Assembly: GCA_918797485.1 (NCBI GenBank)
Contig: CAKKNE010000003.1
Coordinates: 3,162,001 to 3,226,000 of the forward strand
Length of the DNA stretch: 64,000 nucleotides
Origin: Pelagomonas calceolata
Lineage: Eukaryota > Sar > Pelagophyceae > Pelagomonadales > Pelagomonadaceae
Reading direction: 5' to 3'
Positions within the stretch are counted from its first letter, which is position 1. Each line of letters starts with the position of its first letter. Shown in pieces: positions 41,701-51,052 of the stretch. Under the pieces are notes generated by a model. That model searched no databases. It saw nothing but the letters and a program-made list of their open reading frames with translations, and was not told where the DNA came from. A program made the translations under genes and the position numbers.

Positions 41701-42446
41701 TGTACGACCTGGGGAAGCGCAAGCTGCTGCGCAAGGCCGAGACGCGCGTGGCGCCGGCGCTCGTCGTCCGCGTGGCCGTCGTCGGCGACCGCGCGTTCTG
41801 CGGCGACGCGCTGCACGGCGTGTCGCTCGTGCGCTACGCGCGCGAGCGCAACGCGCTCGTCGTGGTGGCGGAGGACGCGGCGCCGCGCGGCGTCACGGCC
41901 CTCGCCGCGCTCGACTACGACACCGTCGCGGTGGCCGACAAGTGCGGCGGCGTCACCGTGCTCCGCGCGCCGGCCGACGCCGACGCCGCCGGCGACGCCG
42001 CCGCCGGGGGCGCGGCGCGCGCGCTCCTCGGCGAGGCGGCCGGCGGCGGCGCGGCGGCGCTCGCGCCCGTCGCGCGCTACCACGTCGGCGACGTGGTCAC
42101 GGCGCTGCGGCGCGCGGCGCTCGGCGCCGGCGGCGCCGAGGTCGTCGCGTACGCGACGGTGTCGGGCGCCGTCGGCGCGCTCGCGCCCTCGCCGTCGCGC
42201 GACGACCGCGACTTCTTCGCGCACCTCGAGATGCACGTGCGCCAGGAGCGGCTGGCGCCGACGGGCCGCGACCACGCCTCCTACCGCAGCTCCTACGCGC
42301 CCGCCAAGGACGTCGCCGACGGAGACCTTTGCGCGGAGTTCCTCGCGCTGCCCGCGGACGCGCGCCGCCGCGTCGCCGCCGACCTCGACCGCACGCCGGC
42401 GGACGTCGCCAAGAAGCTGGAGGACGCGCGGAACCGAGTCCTCTAG
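38787..42446 (+). CDS. Splicing factor 3B subunit 3 (SF3b130/SAP130/Rse1)
   Basis: 1219 aa, intronless, full family length. It is the triple beta-propeller subunit of the U2 snRNP SF3b complex. The start MHFVQFTLNPPAAV and the segments ETFGKTGCRRAVPGQYLAAD, TKLVYTLNRDAAGAPTISSP, LEAHKARCVVFDVVALDVGF, EKVLTYYELDLGLNHVTRRW and PGGGDGPSGVLVCGENWVAF follow SF3B3 without gaps. The C-terminal propeller has FVAVGTARALTFHPRTF and ARYHVGDVVTALRR, and the end PADVAKKLEDARNRVL is the usual C-terminal helix. An acidic insert (DMDTGDDDDDAADDAG) lies near residue 850. The neighbouring introner-bearing genes depend on this machinery, though the proximity is likely chance. Confidence 0.95.
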   Translation: MHFVQFTLNPPAAVVAAAFGSFSAGRAQEVVVARQGGALELLRPDEATGRLATVASTATFSCVRALCAVRPTGAATDDVAVASDAGTLTVLRFDAARGAWTRIHCETFGKTGCRRAVPGQYLAADPRGRAVMVAAVERTKLVYTLNRDAAGAPTISSPLEAHKARCVVFDVVALDVGFDNPCFAALELDYGDADADASGEAARDAEKVLTYYELDLGLNHVTRRWSEPVARTANVLAAAPGGGDGPSGVLVCGENWVAFKHEGHAEVRAPLPRRAGFPAARGLLATRVAAHRQRDLFFFLVQSELGDLYKVTLAWGAAGVTDVRVSVFDTLFPASALCITRNGLLYAAAEAGDHALFQFRGVGDGADDAAAGAVFDPSLGDDGPGAAKVAPAFRPAPLRNLAPLDRPESLGGATALEVLAAAGGAQDDARLAVACGRGARSSLRLLRRGVGVAEVAASPLPGRPAAVWTLRGGAQDAYDRHIVVSFTNATLVLRVGDAVEEVGDSGFLASEATLAAALLADGALVQAHAAGVRRVGPAGAAGAAAPSEWRPPGGERVVAAAANERQVAVALGGGDVVYFELDASGALAELGAKGLGGAAAALDLGPVPPGRARFPFLAAGGADGRLRLLSLAPDDLLAQVALVDLGAPCAGLAFVALGDDDLELCAGLGNGVLRRVRVDARTGALGDARARFLGGRAVRLARVTHGGRAACVALAGRAWLGAPRGGAAAAAGDGAAAAGAALAWAPLAYDALEHAAPFASPRCAEGVVAVAGASLRIFVCDAATQGEFTQAVVPLRYTPRRLCALPPAGAAPRVLVVEADQHRYNEAERRALAAARRVARDGDMDTGDDDDDAADDAGPVPPAPGKWASCVRVVDAASGATLELLELGESEAALSCCCVRFAGRGNEAFVAVGTARALTFHPRTFTECAVHVYRLLDARLVLLHRTPVEAPPLALAAFRGRLLVAVGASARLYDLGKRKLLRKAETRVAPALVVRVAVVGDRAFCGDALHGVSLVRYARERNALVVVAEDAAPRGVTALAALDYDTVAVADKCGGVTVLRAPADADAAGDAAAGGAARALLGEAAGGGAAALAPVARYHVGDVVTALRRAALGAGGAEVVAYATVSGAVGALAPSPSRDDRDFFAHLEMHVRQERLAPTGRDHASYRSSYAPAKDVADGDLCAEFLALPADARRRVAADLDRTPADVAKKLEDARNRVL

Positions 42447-42626
42447 GTCATTCCCTCCCCCTCCTCCTCTCGATCCCGCCGGAACTAACGTCTCTGGCGA
42501 ACCCAAGGGATGGACAGGAAGTATATAAACTTGAACTTCAAGTTGAAACCCCTACTACTGGGGGACCCACCCGCCGACTCGGACCGAAAAGTTATACAGG
42601 CGCGCGCCGCCGCGGCGAGGGCGAGC

Positions 42627-44057
42627 TCAGAGCGCGTCGAGCGCGATCTTGAGGGCGCGGACGAGGTCCCCGGCGTCCTCGACGCCGCACGACAGCCGGA
42701 TGAAGCCGTCGGTGATGCCGACCTTGAGCCTGTCTTCGGGGAGCATGTTCGCGTGCGTCATCACGGAGGGGCACGTGATGATCGACTCCACCGCGCCCAG
42801 GTTCTCGCAGAGCGACCAGGGCCGCTGGCAGGTGTCCATGAGCCGGCGGCCGGCGGCGCTGCCGCCCTTGACCTCGCACCAGAGCATGCCGCCGTGGAAG
42901 CCCCCGGCGTGCTGCCGCGCGGCCAGCTCGGCCTGCGGGAACGACGCGAGGCCCGGGTAGACGACGCGCGCGACCTTGGGGTGCGTCTCGAGGAAGGTCG
43001 CGACCTTGAGCGCGTTCGCGGCCTGCGCGCGGCAGCGGACGCCCATCGTCTTCGACGACTGGAGCGTGAGGAAGGCGGTGTGCGGCGCCATGATGTTGCC
43101 GTGCACGTTGCGCCAGAAGTGGAGCCGCTCGGCCAGCGCCGCGGTCTTCGCGGAGACGACGCCGCCGACCGTCATGTTGTGCCCGTCGAAGTACTTGGTC
43201 GTGGAGTGCAGGCTGAGGTCGCAGCCGAGCGCGAGCGGCCGGAGCATGAGCGGCGTCGCGAACGTCGCGTCGCAGCAGTGCAGCGCGCCGCGGGCCCTGG
43301 CGACCGCGGAGACCGCCGCCAGGTCGGTCAGCGTCAGCGTCGGGTTCGCCGGCGTCTCGCTGAAGACGAGCTTGGTGTTGGGGCGGCACGCCGCCGCCAC
43401 CGCGTCGGCGTCGCGGAAGTCGACGAAGCTGAACTCGACGCCGAACTTGCCGAAGAGCTCGCGCGCCGCGCGGTTCGTGCCGCCGTAGGAGCAGTCCGTG
43501 AGCACGCAGTGGTCGCCCTGCGAGAGGAACGCCGACATGACGGTCACCTGCGCGCACATCGACCGGCGGGTCGGGCGCGCCCGACGGCTCCCCGCGAACT
43601 CGTTGCTCCGCGGCGGCGCGGCCCCGCGGGCCGGGCCGGGCGGCGCGGGCGCCGCCACGCCGTCGAGCGGACGACGGCGCCGCGGCCCTTGGTTCGCGCG
43701 CGCCGGCGGTCGCGGTGGCCGCCATGCCCGTCGCGAAGCAGCAGCTGCCGGCGGCGCCCTCGAGCTCGGCGACCTTGGCCTCGAGCACGGCGACGGTCGG
43801 GTTCGTCGTGCGGCTGTAGCTGTAGCCCTTGGCCATGTACGCGTCGATCGACTCCTGCACGAAGGTCGTCGACTGGTGGATCGGCGTCAGGATGCCGCCC
43901 GTCGCGGCGTCTGGAGCCACTCCCGCATGCACGAGAGCCGTGTCCTGCGTAAATCGACCGGGCGTCAGGCTACCCTGATGGTGGTGCCAGGGACAACTTG
44001 ATTTCCCGCACGGCGTGTCGCCTGCGCCCTCTCGCCTTCAATCCACGTGCCACTCAT
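42627..44057 (-). CDS. Cystathionine gamma-synthase/lyase family PLP enzyme, three exons
   Basis: Model: complement(42627..43547, 43714..43944, 44022..44057), 395 aa. The family joins O-acyl-homoserine and cysteine (synthase) or cleaves cystathionine; which one is not certain. Exon 1 is short: MSGTWIEGERAQ. Exon 2 gives DTALVHAGVAPDAATGGILT, PIHQSTTFVQE, YSYSRTTNPTVAVLEAKVAE and GSCCFATGMAAT. Exon 3 begins VTVMSAFLSQGDHCVLTDCS and has YGGTNRAARELF, VFSETPANPTLTLTDL, CDLSLHSTTKYFDGHN (the PLP Lys is in STTK) and FIRLSCGVEDAGDLV. Both introns have GC donors; the protein is unbroken only if they are removed. The total length is typical of the family. No leader for plastids is seen, although exon 1 could be preceded by an unseen one. 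Confidence 0.85.
43548..43713 (-). mobile_element. Introner-like GC-AG intron (166 bp), second intron of the PLP enzyme gene
   Basis: The 5' target copy GCGACCGC carries a GC donor; the second copy after GCGCAG is GTGACCGT, 6 of 8 alike. The ends CGGCGCGCGCGAACC and GTCGATGTGCGCGCAG are loosely inverted. Splicing gives MAAT-VTVMSAFL, as in the family. Confidence 0.75.
43945..44021 (-). mobile_element. Introner-like GC-AG intron (77 bp), first intron of the PLP enzyme gene
   Basis: Donor GCGACACG, then CCGTGCGGGAAATCAAG; the end is CGGTCGATTTACGCAG followed by GACACGGC. GACACG is repeated at both ends. The GGAAATCAA/GATTT termini are those of the family. Confidence 0.75.
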
Positions 44058-45006
44058 CGTTGTTGGATGCCTTTGAAAGCCTGCACCTCTCCGTGGCACT
44101 GCAAGCGTATTGCTTTGGCACGGCTTCGCAGCGCTTGTGGATTTGCTACAGCGTGAGCGCTGAGCGAGATTGCCGTAGCTAAGAGAGACGCACCTCGCAC
44201 CTAGCGACAGAGACGGCCGGGCCGCGCGCGCGCGGGGGGGTACGCGCGGCGCAAACTCCTGAAGGGATCGGGGTACCCATCATGATGTTAGTAGTACCAG
44301 TAGTTTCAGCATCGAGTAAAACTTATTGCCTAAAGGCTCGGTGTTCGTTCGTCCTTTTTTTTATTATGGATTGGGAAGGTATCAAATTGTGTTAGGTCTG
44401 TTCCCAGAGGTATATACTGCAGTGGATAGACAAGCATCTGAGACAGCTTACCAAATTGTGCGAAAAGAATGAACATTTTCTCCACAGTGGGTGTAAAATC
44501 TGTCCACAGTGGGTGTAAAATCTGAATCTTGCTCGCTTTGTGAGATAATCTCCATGATTTCCGAGCTTTTGTCTCTAATTTCAGGTACAAGAGGTTGGTT
44601 GTCCCAGGCATGTACCAGTTTGAGGAGTCTGCATTGCAAGGGGCCACAGGAATTGACCAGTGATTTGCTTGTGCGGGAGACACCACATAGTAAGCTTGAT
44701 AAATACAGTGTGACACAAATCATAGCTGATACAAAATCTTCAGAGTTGAGCAAAACTTGTGATTGTGTTAAGACTTGTATATCATCGGAGCCAAAATTCG
44801 GTTGAAGAGTGACATGGTGTGCCGGAAAACAGGCACACCGTTATTATAACGTGGCCAAGTGACGATGCGAAGCCTCATGATGCAACTGGACGGCTGAAAC
44901 AATTCCTCATAAACGGGAAGATAAAGAGAGATTTTGATCACAATCATACAGAGAAGCTGAAGCGGAGACCTTTCCTTCAGCAATTACACGTGGTTCTACC
45001 GAGGTA
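44058..45006. other. AT-richer stretch without a recognised gene
   Basis: Contains a 22-bp tandem duplication (44481-44502 and 44503-44524, TCCACAGTGGGTGTAAAATC plus TG). Part of it may be 5' exons or leader of the AP2-domain gene, since its frame is open upstream of 45007. Confidence 0.4.
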
Positions 45007-45992
45007 TTGACAGGGCTGGCACATGATCCCGATCCTGGGATAGCTAATGCGGCGAAGCGAGCACTCGTTAAGAAAAGGTTTGGCTACAATGGTATGCGCC
45101 TCAAGGGCGCATTGGTAGGTGATTCCGAGGATGACAACGTCAAGGCCAAGGTGAAGGTTGCAGTCGACGAGTTTCTGTTAGGCTATGACTACGAACTGAA
45201 ACGCGGCTTGGGCTTGATAAGGGCACTCAAACAGTTTGCTACGGGCGAAGACGAGGAACTGGCCCGGATGGCGAACAAGGCGCTGCATGGCGACGAAACG
45301 GTGGCCGCCGCCTCGAAGAAGGCCGCCGCCGCCGAGAAGAAGAAGGCCGCCGTCGTCGCGCCGGACCCGGCGCGCGCGCCGACGGAGACGACCTCCAAGT
45401 TCTGGGGCGTGAATTGGGATCGGAGAGACAAGAAGTGGCGGGCGCAGTATCAAGACGCGGACGGCAAGCGGCACACGATCGGCTACTTCGACGACGAGGA
45501 GGAGGCAGCGCGCGCGTACAATAAAGCGATCAACGAAGCGGGCCTCGAAGGGCGACGCAAGACGAACGCGGTCGATGCGACGGGAGCGCTGGTGCCCCGC
45601 GAGCACACGATAAGGCGCGACCGCGCCTCCCGCCGTCGGCGACGACGTCCAAGTTCTGGGGCGTGAGTTGGCACAAGCAGAACCGACGGTGGCTTGCGCA
45701 ATACACCGACGCGAACGGCAAGCGGCGCTGCATCGGCTACTTCGACACCCAGGAGGCAGCCGCGCACGCCGTCAACGCGGCGATCCGCCGCTCGGGCCTC
45801 GAAGGCCGCCGCCACACGAACCCGGTCGTCGACGGGCAGCTGGTGCCGCCCGAGAAGTACAATGCACCCGGCCAAGGGCGCAAGAAGCACCGCCGCGACG
45901 AGCCCTCCGCCGCCGCGCCGTCGCCGCGCGCCCGCCGCGCGCGCCGCGCCATCGACTACGCTGCCATGGAGGACCCGGACTTCGAGGCCTGA
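45007..45992 (+). CDS. AP2/ERF-type double-domain DNA-binding protein, with a one-base frameshift
   Basis: Two AP2 domains are visible. The first is SKFWGVNWDRRDKKWRAQYQ, ADGKRHTIGYFDDEEEAARA, YNKAINEAGLEGRRKTNAV. The second is SKFWGVSWHKQNRRWLAQYT, ANGKRRCIGYFDTQEAAAHA, VNAAIRRSGLEGRRHTNPV. AP2 domains bind DNA in plant factors and in many protist regulators and mobile endonucleases. The frame changes between them: the first ends LVPREHTIRR... and the second is read from about 45615 one base out of phase; a single missing base after LVPREH would join them. It may be an error or true damage. No ATG starts the frame at 45007; the first in-frame ATG is at 45094, and upstream exons are possible. 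The N-terminal part is low in GC, the domains high. Confidence 0.7.
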
Positions 45993-46127
45993 CTCCGACT
46001 CGCGCGGCTAGGCACTTGCTAAGACTGTACATTACACCACACGACCTCTACACACGACCCCAAAATAGATAGAACTCAGACGTACTTCTTCGCCTCGTCG
46101 TACAACACGAGCACGAGCGCCGACGCA

Positions 46128-46856
46128 CTAGGAATCGGAACAACAACGAACGAACCCACCGGGACATCTGCACAGGCCTGCCCAAGAGCGCAAGACGTGG
46201 AGCGCGAGGTTCCGACAGGCCCGACGCCGGGCGACCACCATCATCTCGCGTCTCGCCCACCGTGCGCGCGCGTCAGTCTCCCAAGCGCGGAGTGCGACGG
46301 GGACGAGTTTCCAGGAACGCGTCGCGCATTGGTGCCGCGCAAAGGCGTCCGCTCGCGCGGTTTTGCATCGCGCCGCGCGCCGGCAGCGCGCGGCGCCGGC
46401 CCAGCGCTCTAGGTGCCGCGTGTGCGCCAGGAACGCAGCCGCCGCCGCCGCCATCGCCATCGCTTCGCCTACCCCGGAGCGCGCGACGGCCCGGGCGCGC
46501 CACGCCCCGATCGCGCGCGCGCTCAGGCGGCGGGCGCGGGCGGCGTCCGCGCGCGACGCCGCCCCCGCGCTTGCGCGGCGCGCGACGGCCCGGGCGCGCC
46601 ACGCCCCGATCGCGCGCGCGCTCAGGCGGCGGGCGCGGGCGGCGTCCGCGCGCGACGCCGCCCCCGCGCTTGCGCGGCGCGCGAGTCCGGGCAGGAGTCG
46701 GCTCCGCGCGCCCCAGACGACCAGCGCCTGTCGCGCGCCCTGGGCCGCCGCGTGAGCCGCCGCCCGCGCAACCGTGGCCGTTTCGTGCCGGCGGGCTGCC
46801 CGCTTGTAGCACGCGAACGCCGCCCAGGCGTGAAGGTGGCGACGACAAAAAGACAT
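46128..46856 (-). CDS. Sfi1-like centrin-binding repeat protein
   Basis: 242 aa. Seven Trp-centred helical repeats are seen: LHAWAAFACYKRAARR, LVVWGARSRL, IGAWRARAVARR (twice), LERWAGAARCRRAAR, LRAWETDARARWARR and LRSWAGLCR, spaced about 33-37 residues. This is the Sfi1 pattern, in which each W-containing helix binds one centrin in spindle-pole or basal-body filaments. Two centrin genes lie 21 kb away and a kinesin-9 gene is the next gene on this strand. Two repeats are exact at DNA level (99-bp unit). The start ATG is the first in frame; whether it is complete is uncertain because Sfi1 proteins are usually longer. Confidence 0.55.
   Translation of the reverse strand: MSFCRRHLHAWAAFACYKRAARRHETATVARAAAHAAAQGARQALVVWGARSRLLPGLARRASAGAASRADAARARRLSARAIGAWRARAVARRASAGAASRADAARARRLSARAIGAWRARAVARSGVGEAMAMAAAAAAFLAHTRHLERWAGAARCRRAARCKTARADAFARHQCATRSWKLVPVALRAWETDARARWARREMMVVARRRACRNLALHVLRSWAGLCRCPGGFVRCCSDS
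46481..46678 (+). repeat. Two exact 99-bp tandem units inside the Sfi1-like gene
   Basis: Copies at 46481-46579 and 46580-46678 look identical. Each encodes 33 residues, one centrin-binding repeat, on the minus strand. Confidence 0.9.
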
Positions 46857-47033
46857 TGCGTAGGGAGGTGGCTGCTACTGTCCGAGTTTTTCTCTCTTCA
46901 ATCACCACCTCTCGTGCTGATAGGTTGTTGGGAAGCAACCTCCTTCACGACAGCCGCTCAATGTGCAACGCCTTCAACGGGGATAGCTATAGCACACGTT
47001 TTTATATAATGGCGGCGGTGTATTTTTTGCGCG

Positions 47034-47061
47034 GCTAGCGGCGTAAGACACTAGCAAGCAT
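47034..47061 (+). promoter_or_regulatory. Recurrent GCTAGCGGCGTAAGACACTAG motif
   Basis: About 180 bp upstream of the Sfi1-like ATG (minus strand gene), preceded by TATATAAT at about 47004. The rest of 46857-47370 has a G-rich run at 47217-47230 and no gene. Confidence 0.45.
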
Positions 47062-47370
47062 ACCATAATAACCATACAAAGCCGCACTTTATTAAGCGGT
47101 ACAACAAGCTGGGGTACCAAAGTTTATTAGTAGCGCGTTGCAAGACCAATGTACAGATCATAGCTACCTGGGTTTTGAAGGGGGGCTACCGCAGTAGAGG
47201 TAGGGTAAGAGCTTGGAGGGGGGGGGGTGGGGGATGCGCCTTTGCCAGTTAAATATTATAGATCAACTAAAATAAAATTGAATCTAAATTGCATTGTTGA
47301 AAAATAGGCACAATGCGCCTAGGGAGGGGTGTAAGGGACTCGGAACTGCGAGACTCGGAGCTGCGCCGAC

Positions 47371-47842
47371 GTGAACGAGTTCGTCGCCACGGTCATCGGC
47401 GAAGTGAACGCGGCGCTGAAGAAGAAGGGATGGAAGAAGCGCGGCCGCGCCCCCTCGATTGAAGCAATCGTCGAGAAGACGACGGAACTGCTGCGCGTGG
47501 CGACCGACAAGGAGCTCGCGGCGGCCTACGGCGACGACGGCAAAAAGTACAAGAGGGGGGAGGGGGCTGGACCACACTGGCGATTTTTCGCGTACTGACC
47601 GGCGTTCAAGAGCATTGTGTCTTGATCGCGCATTTCCAAGATCCATGACGCGTCAACCACCATCTTACGTGGATCTGGGACACCTTCCCAGACGCGCGGG
47701 AGGTCCTGAAGGACGCCGTCCTGACCAGTGTGGAAATCAACCATTGAGGGAACCTCGCGGTCACGGCTTGATTTCACACAGGTCAAGCGGGCCTACATCT
47801 CTCTGGCGGAGATGAACTCGGTGGCGGCGGTGGCGGCGTGCT
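47371..47842 (+). CDS. Unresolved small multi-exon gene
   Basis: I do not recognise this protein and the model is incomplete. An open segment from 47371 reads NEFVATVIGEVNAALKKKGW, KKRGRAPSIEAIVEKTTELL and ATDKELAAAYGDDGKKYK, clearly protein-like but without an ATG, so an upstream exon is likely. A second segment reads WIWDTFPDAREVLKDA and, after removal of 47718-47781, VKRAYISLAEMNSVAAVAAC then stop at 47842. How the two segments join (somewhere between about 47560 and 47695) was not resolved. Confidence 0.4.
47718..47781 (+). mobile_element. Minimal introner (64 bp) with near-perfect inverted ends
   Basis: After the donor/target copy GTCCTGAC the element is CAGTGTGGAAATCAA, about 26 bases, then TTGATTTCACACAG, followed by GTCAAGCG. 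The two ends are inverted copies apart from one missing base and one terminal mismatch. The shortest member seen and the clearest view of the ends. Confidence 0.8.
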
Positions 47843-48198
47843 GATTGCTCGGCCGTCGTCGGGGCAGATGGGATTGATAAAACAGTAGACTTATCTTCTC
47901 ACACTGCGCGGTGCTCGGACCATACTGTAAACTTGCTTGTTAACATAAAACACATAGCACCACTGGGCGAGCGTCCCTTTCGGCGCATCTCGTCCAGCAG
48001 GCGAAGATGCTTTTCGGCGGACGCGATCGCGCGACGGCCATCCCAGACCCGCACACAGCCGGGATACCTATGCCATGCTGCCGATCGTGCACTGGGGCGC
48101 GGACCAGGGGCGGCGTATTCGAATTTAAAGACGAGCTCTTCGCCGACCCACGACTGCGTCGGTTGGTCGCGCAACCTGGTGGTCTTCTGTTTACCGGC

Positions 48199-50214
48199 TC
48201 AGAAGGATCGGATGTCCGTTGTCTCCGTTGCTCTGGTCGATTTCAAAACGTAGTACTCCTCGCTCATTTTTCGTTTTTGCGCCGCCCGCCGGCGGCGATC
48301 CCGCGCATCGCGCTCCTCCTCACGCATACGGGCTCTGCGTGCCGCCTCTTCTTCGGCCAAAGCCGCCGCCTCTTCTTCGCGCCGTCTGCGGAGGAGCCAG
48401 TCCCGCATCTGCTCGTGCTTTCGCATCCGCGACCGCGCGGCCTCGAGCTGACGCCGGAGGCGGTTCTCGCGCGTGCCCGTTGAGTCCGGTGAGACCGCCG
48501 GTGGTTCGCAGACGCGCTCACTGCTGCGGTCACTGACCAGCCGGGCCTCGACCTCCCGTCCGTCGCCGCGCGCGGCGCCACGCTCGCCGCCATTGACGCC
48601 GCCGCCGCCGCGCGGCTCCCGTCCGGGGCGCCCGCCGTCGCGGCGCGTGGCGCCGCGCTCGCCGGCGCCGACGCCGACACCGCCGCCGCCGACGACGTTG
48701 TATTGTCGCTGCGCTGGATCCTCGTCAAGTCCTGTCATAGCGAGCGGCTCCGCACGGATTATGGGCTCCAGCGCGGCCGCCATGCGCGCGCGCATTTCCT
48801 CCTCCTCGATTTCAAACCCAAAGAATCGCGACGTCGTTGCGCGGACGTCCGCGAGAGCCGCCTCCTGTAATCGAATCCGACCTAGCGCCGCCGCGAGGCG
48901 GTGGTCCGGGTCCCGGCCATCGGCCAGCTCGTCGCCCCTGCCCTGCCCCTCGAGTCGCGCTCTCAGAGAAGCGACTTCAGCCTTGAGTCGGGCAATCGTG
49001 ACAGACGGATCTGTTTCTTCATTAAGAACAGCATCGTTCTTGACCAGCGCGACGCGCTGCGCGAAGCGACATGTGCTGATCGATTCTTCCGTTTGGGCCT
49101 TCTCGGCGGAGCAGGTCGCGACCATGACGGTGCGGCAATTACCTCCCAGAGAGTCGCGGAGCACGGATGTCATCATCGAGTTTCTATAAGGAATGTGGTC
49201 CCGCGCATTCTCATTTCTTTCGTTCAAGGCAACAATCACCATCTCCAAATAAAACAATGAGGTGTTTATATATTTTGCTTCGTTTAGGGTGATCCCATCG
49301 CTTTTAGTTTTATGTACTCGCTCGGATCCCGCTAGGTCCACCAAGTGCAATTTTGATCTACGGACTTTGTCGGAACCGCCGGCCCCTCTGCATTCCAGGA
49401 AGACCGTGAATAAACAATGGGAGCGAGAAGACGCTTGGTTCATCGCCGTTTCGCTGATGGCCCGGTTCGTGTCTCCTAGAAACAGCAAGTTGAGGGCCTC
49501 CTCCTCGGAGGTGGCGCGGTGCATGGACAGGTTCCTCAAATGAAAATTGCCGTGCCTGCGCGCATCACGCGGTCGCGTCTCGCTGTCACAACGACGAAAT
49601 CACTCTCTCGCTGTCGTGTCGACGGCGTCACGGTGGCCTCGTCGTCCCGTCGACGCCCTCGACGCGTCTTAGAGTTCGGAAACGGAAAGAAACCGCGCCG
49701 CATCGCGCTCGTCCTCCATCATGCGAACTCGAGGGAGGTCCTGGAGCGCCTTCACTCCTGAAGATTCGTTCAATAAGTCAAAACCCTGCTCGTTGTAGAT
49801 CTCCATGTAGCTGATGTGCGCGGACCAGGAGCAGTCCGACCTTGATCGGAACTCCTGGAAGATCATACTGAGAGCTCGGGGAATGATCCCGCGATCTTCA
49901 TACCTCTCCGAACCACCAGTAATCGTGAATGTTTTTCCACTTCCAGTTTGGCCGTAGGCAAAGACGGTGCTATTATAGCCGTCTAAAGCATTTTGTACCA
50001 CGCGCTTGCCCACGCGCTCGAACACTTGGGCTTGCGTGATGTCCATCGGTAATACTTGATCGAACTTGAAAGCCCGCTGGGAGTCCCTACCGGCAGCCTT
50101 GGCTGCGACGTCCCGAATCATCAACGACCGGCCGTCCGCGCCGACGTCATAGTCTTCACTAGGTTGTGTTGTGGGGCGCATGCGCAGGTAGACCGTGATC
50201 CCTTCGGTCATCAT
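48199..50214 (-). CDS. Kinesin-9 (KIF6-type) motor protein, two exons
   Basis: Model: complement(48199..49555, 49709..50214), 620 aa from the ATG of MMTEGITVYLRMRP. Motor motifs: VFAYGQTGSGKTFTITGGSE (P-loop), YEDRGIIPRALSMIF, NQASSRSHCLFTVF (switch I), LHLVDLAGSERV (switch II), HIPYRNSMMTSVLRDSLGGN and STCRFAQRVALVKNDAVLNE. The GGSERYEDRG, EEEALNLLFLGDTNR and neck sequence are those of KIF6/KIF9, motors of cilia and flagella. Removing 49556-49708 gives MMEDEHGNFHLRNLSMH, which lines up with KIF6 residue for residue; its donor is GC. The tail is an Arg/Glu-rich coiled coil with a Gly-rich spacer. A short open frame further downstream on the same strand (47899-48174) may be unrelated. Confidence 0.9.
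49556..49708 (-). mobile_element. Introner-like GC-AG intron (153 bp) in the kinesin gene
   Basis: Donor GCGCGATG, end GATGCGCGCAG, then GCACGGCA (4 of 8 alike to the donor side). Loose inverted ends CGGCGCGG and CTGCGCGC. Placed by the exact fit of the joined protein to KIF6. Confidence 0.6.
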
Positions 50215-50295
50215 CTTCTTTGCGGGGGGTGCTGCAGGCGCGTGCTTTTGTTTTTGCGCTCCCGTGCGGTTCCTTCGGTTCCGTTGGTTCAAGCT

Positions 50296-50660
50296 GGTAC
50301 TGGTACCATGGTACCTACTGCGGTACCTACGGTACCGTAGGTACCGTAGGTACTTAAGTACCTACGTACCGTAGCAGAGAGAGAGAAACCTACTAGCCCA
50401 TCCTACCCTAGATATGTATCTCCCACTCTCTAAATTTGAGTCTATCATATGATGATACATCGAGTGTCTATTGCACTACGGTGTAACAACAATTTGCTAT
50501 AAAACACTCAGGCTCTCGCCGAGTCGTAGTTAGGTTGGCCCAGCCTTGGCTGGTGAGCTAGGACCCTGCTACCTTACATAACGCTGCGACATACTCTTGC
50601 TACGTAGGTACCGTAGGTACGGTACCGTAGGTACCTGGCGGTACCGGCGTACCTACGGTA
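50296..50660. repeat. GGTACC/CGTAGGTAC palindromic low-complexity repeats
   Basis: Dense runs of GGTACCGTAGGTAC-type palindromes at 50296-50372 and 50603-50660, with smaller ones at 52708-52740 and 14960-14990. They sit in the 838-bp gap upstream of the kinesin gene and downstream of PP1, which holds no recognised gene. Confidence 0.7.
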
Positions 50661-51052
50661 TTCACTAAACCTACTTTATCCGGGTATTCAAGATATAGTT
50701 CCGGGGATAACCCCACACCTTCAGGGGAATTACCAAACGCCCCTTTGGCAGTGCCTGAACAAACTCAGGAACAATTTATCCCGACCGACCGCGGGTTCAA
50801 GTTGACATGTGGCGATGGACAACTGGTGGACTTCTGGGGGTGCGTCGCGGTGCGCGTGGGTCAGGCGCTTCTCTACCGGCGATTTGGAGATCTATTCGCG
50901 GTCGCGCGCCGATTTAGAGCCTCGCGCAGAGCAGCAGCTTGTGGGCGCTTGCAGACCGCCGAGACGGGTGCTATTTACAAGTTCACGAAAGGAATACAAG
51001 TTCATGGGGCTATTTACCTCAGTGTTTATTTGTCCTAGGTCTTGTCAACTTC

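Noticed and set aside
38676-42506. 1276-residue open frame antisense to SF3B3
   Set aside because: Shadow of the SF3B3 codons (Arg/Ala/Gly/Val-rich), no domain; the plus strand is a full-length conserved protein.
44330-44805. Open frames in the AT-richer stretch
   Set aside because: Cover a 22-bp tandem duplication, no conserved text, both strands equally open.
47899-48174. Minus-strand open frame of 91 residues after the kinesin stop
   Set aside because: No motif; not needed to complete the kinesin, which ends normally. A missed extra exon cannot be excluded.
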